Of a stretch of DNA of 15,943 nt, positions 14,849 to 15,943 are shown one piece after another. The notes beneath the pieces are model-generated. The model searched no databases, had not been told where the DNA came from, and was given only the letters and a program-made list of their open reading frames with translations. Within the stretch, counting starts at the first letter, position 1, and every line of letters starts with the position of its first letter. Source of the DNA: Planctomycetota bacterium (GTDB taxonomy: Bacteria; Planctomycetota; Phycisphaerae; UBA1845; PWPN01); NCBI GenBank assembly GCA_020346805.1, contig CP070790.1:3898702-3914644 (forward strand), read 5' to 3'. The position numbers and the translations under genes are program-made.

Positions 14849-14968
14849 GGCCAAATCCCTTATTGCAGGTTACCGAAATATCGATCCTTACTCCAATAAT
14901 TACCTGTACGATCGGGGCGTCTGACTGGTTCGTACGGCATCCGAAGGTTACCAACCAACTACGTCAAT

Positions 14969-15823
14969 CTAGCCTTGTTCGGAAGTAATTGCAAACAGCG
15001 GTTGGCACTTAGGACAGATATGGGTGCCCCTTCCCGACACCAGGATTCTCTCTATCAGGTTATGGCATCGCTTACATGGTTGTCCCGCACGTTTATATAC
15101 ACGGTGTCGGCGTTGAAACTTACCTCTGTTTTTGTCGGCGGTTCGGTAATCGCTGACGCTCGATCCGCGGTCCCGAATGGCTTCGGCAAGCACTTGACGA
15201 AGCTTTTGGTGCAATCTCCGAACGGTTGAGTCATCAAGGTCACAGGCCCTGGTCAAGGGATGTATACCGACCCGATGCAGCGATTCATCACAGTAAATAT
15301 TTCCCACGCCGGCGATCAACTGTTGATCCAACAAAAGCCCTTTGATTTGCCGGTTGCGTCGAAGAAGCTTGCGAAAATTGCGTAACGATATGTCCAAGGC
15401 ATCCGGTCCCAGGGCAGGCAGTTTTCGCCCGATCCATTTGCGCTTTTGATGTGCTGCCCCATCGATAAGCCAAAGACCACCAAATCTGCGAGGGTCACAG
15501 AAGCGTAATTCCGTCTGCCGTCGTACAAATTGAATCCGCAGGTGGGTATGAGGATCCTTGGGATCATCGCGGTCGGCCACAAACAGTCGCCCGGTCATTC
15601 CCAGATGCACAATAAGCGACAGATCCGACCCGAGAATAAAGTGTATCTGTTTACCCTGTCGGTTCACCCGCTGGATACGTCGACGCGACAACACTTTATT
15701 AATAGGCAGATTATGTCCGAACAAAATGTCTTTGCGGCTCAAGCGCACGGAAGCAATCCTGAAACCGGTAATTCGGCGAGCCAGGCCGCGGACAACCGTT
15801 TCTACTTCGGGTAATTCTGGCAT
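14969..15823 (-). CDS. mutM: formamidopyrimidine-DNA glycosylase
   Basis: MutM (Fpg) removes oxidised purines such as 8-oxoguanine and nicks the DNA at the site. The 284-residue protein starts MPELPEVETVVRGL, giving the catalytic Pro2 and Glu3 once Met is removed. Lys58 lies in RQGKQ, followed by IVHLGMTGRL around 71-80, then GVGNIYCDESLHRVGIHP. The C-terminal zinc finger has CKRC and CPKC separated by 16 residues, with GRGTHI between. All key residues are present. An in-frame ATG two codons earlier (15829) would add Met-Gly and block the Pro2 nucleophile, so 15823 must be the start. A TATTAT -10 sits 6 bases before this ATG with no Shine-Dalgarno, suggesting a leaderless transcript. The histidine-kinase gene end is 67 bases upstream. 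Confidence 0.97.
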   Translation of the reverse strand: MPELPEVETVVRGLARRITGFRIASVRLSRKDILFGHNLPINKVLSRRRIQRVNRQGKQIHFILGSDLSLIVHLGMTGRLFVADRDDPKDPHTHLRIQFVRRQTELRFCDPRRFGGLWLIDGAAHQKRKWIGRKLPALGPDALDISLRNFRKLLRRNRQIKGLLLDQQLIAGVGNIYCDESLHRVGIHPLTRACDLDDSTVRRLHQKLRQVLAEAIRDRGSSVSDYRTADKNRGKFQRRHRVYKRAGQPCKRCHNLIERILVSGRGTHICPKCQPLFAITSEQG

Positions 15824-15829
15824 ACCCAT

Positions 15830-15835
15830 ATAATA
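15830..15835 (-). promoter_or_regulatory. predicted -10 element of mutM
   Basis: On the minus strand TATTAT ends 6 bases before the mutM ATG at 15823, so transcription should begin at or beside that A. The -35 is poor (TTAGTA at 18 bases). The TATTATAT-N4-ATG layout is the same as upstream of uppS. Confidence 0.4.
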
Positions 15836-15890
15836 CCGGCGGGGGCTATCCGATACTAATCACTTATTAAAAAAAAGAAGGGCGAAAAAG

Positions 15891-15943
15891 CTACTCTACC
15901 TCAGACAGGGTAATGGTAAATGTGGTGCCGACGTTTTTTTCGC
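15891..15943 (-). CDS. probable sensor histidine kinase, last 16 codons
   Basis: The frame enters from the right edge and stops with TAG at 15893-15891. The visible residues are EKNVGTTFTITLSEVE. The GTTFTITL segment is the usual end of a histidine-kinase ATPase domain (the final strand after the G2 box). Other GHKL ATPases could end in a similar way, and so little is left that the call rests on this one match. Confidence 0.5.
   Translation of the reverse strand, partial: EKNVGTTFTITLSEVE

Noticed and set aside
14855..14968. Possible tRNA or small RNA between mutM and the lipoprotein gene
   Set aside because: No cloverleaf, no T-loop GGTTCGAATCC-type sequence and no stable long stem could be found by eye.
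1..15943. CRISPR array, insertion sequence or prophage genes
   Set aside because: No regularly spaced repeats, terminal inverted repeats, transposase, integrase or phage structural protein is visible.

Overview
This is a chromosomal window from a Gram-negative bacterium, about half G+C. Nothing in it is clearly mobile: I see no transposase, integrase, tRNA, rRNA or CRISPR array. My best guess is a planctomycete, probably near Phycisphaerae. The grounds are several lipoproteins or exported proteins with Ala/Pro/Ser/Thr-rich linkers, a LolA-like exported protein, a fused uroporphyrinogen methyltransferase/synthase, a DUF151 nuclease, and weak or absent Shine-Dalgarno signals. This placement is inference from style, not from a marker gene.

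Layout. (1) 1-678: C-terminal part of a COG2509-type FAD-dependent dehydrogenase. (2) 679-3350, plus strand: purA (AMP synthesis) and uppS (lipid carrier for cell-wall synthesis), each with its own upstream region, ended by a hairpin at 3318-3350. (3) 3409-4817, minus strand: two tandem, closely related cyclophilins, one without a signal peptide and one with a probable lipoprotein signal. (4) 4818-5194: a 377-base divergent intergenic region with a perfect 17-base palindrome. (5) 5195-7183: a CPC-type P1B metal-transporting ATPase. (6) 7422-9040: motA and motB, the stator of the flagellar motor, with no other flagellar gene in view. (7) 9116-9958, minus strand: an exported LolA-like protein, divergent from (8) 10129-12402: a CobA-HemD fusion followed by a metallo-beta-lactamase-fold protein that has lost most of its metal ligands. 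(9) 12544-12945: a DUF151 bifunctional-nuclease-family protein. (10) 12995-14413: a GHMP sugar kinase resembling the kinase half of plant L-arabinokinase. (11) 14450-15943, minus strand: a small lipoprotein, mutM, and the last 16 codons of a probable histidine kinase.

Most genes are housekeeping (purine, isoprenoid, tetrapyrrole, DNA repair, protein folding, motility). They are arranged as short transcription units rather than one pathway island. The only likely operons are motA-motB, cobA-hemD plus the MBL-like gene, and possibly the two cyclophilins. I did not find a convincing new multi-gene system. The points most worth a second look are the degenerate MBL-fold protein, the eroded methyltransferase half of the CobA-HemD fusion, the ATPase with a mixed metal-site signature and its upstream palindrome, a lone arabinokinase-like kinase, and two genes (uppS and mutM) that look leaderless with the same TATTATAT-N4-ATG arrangement.
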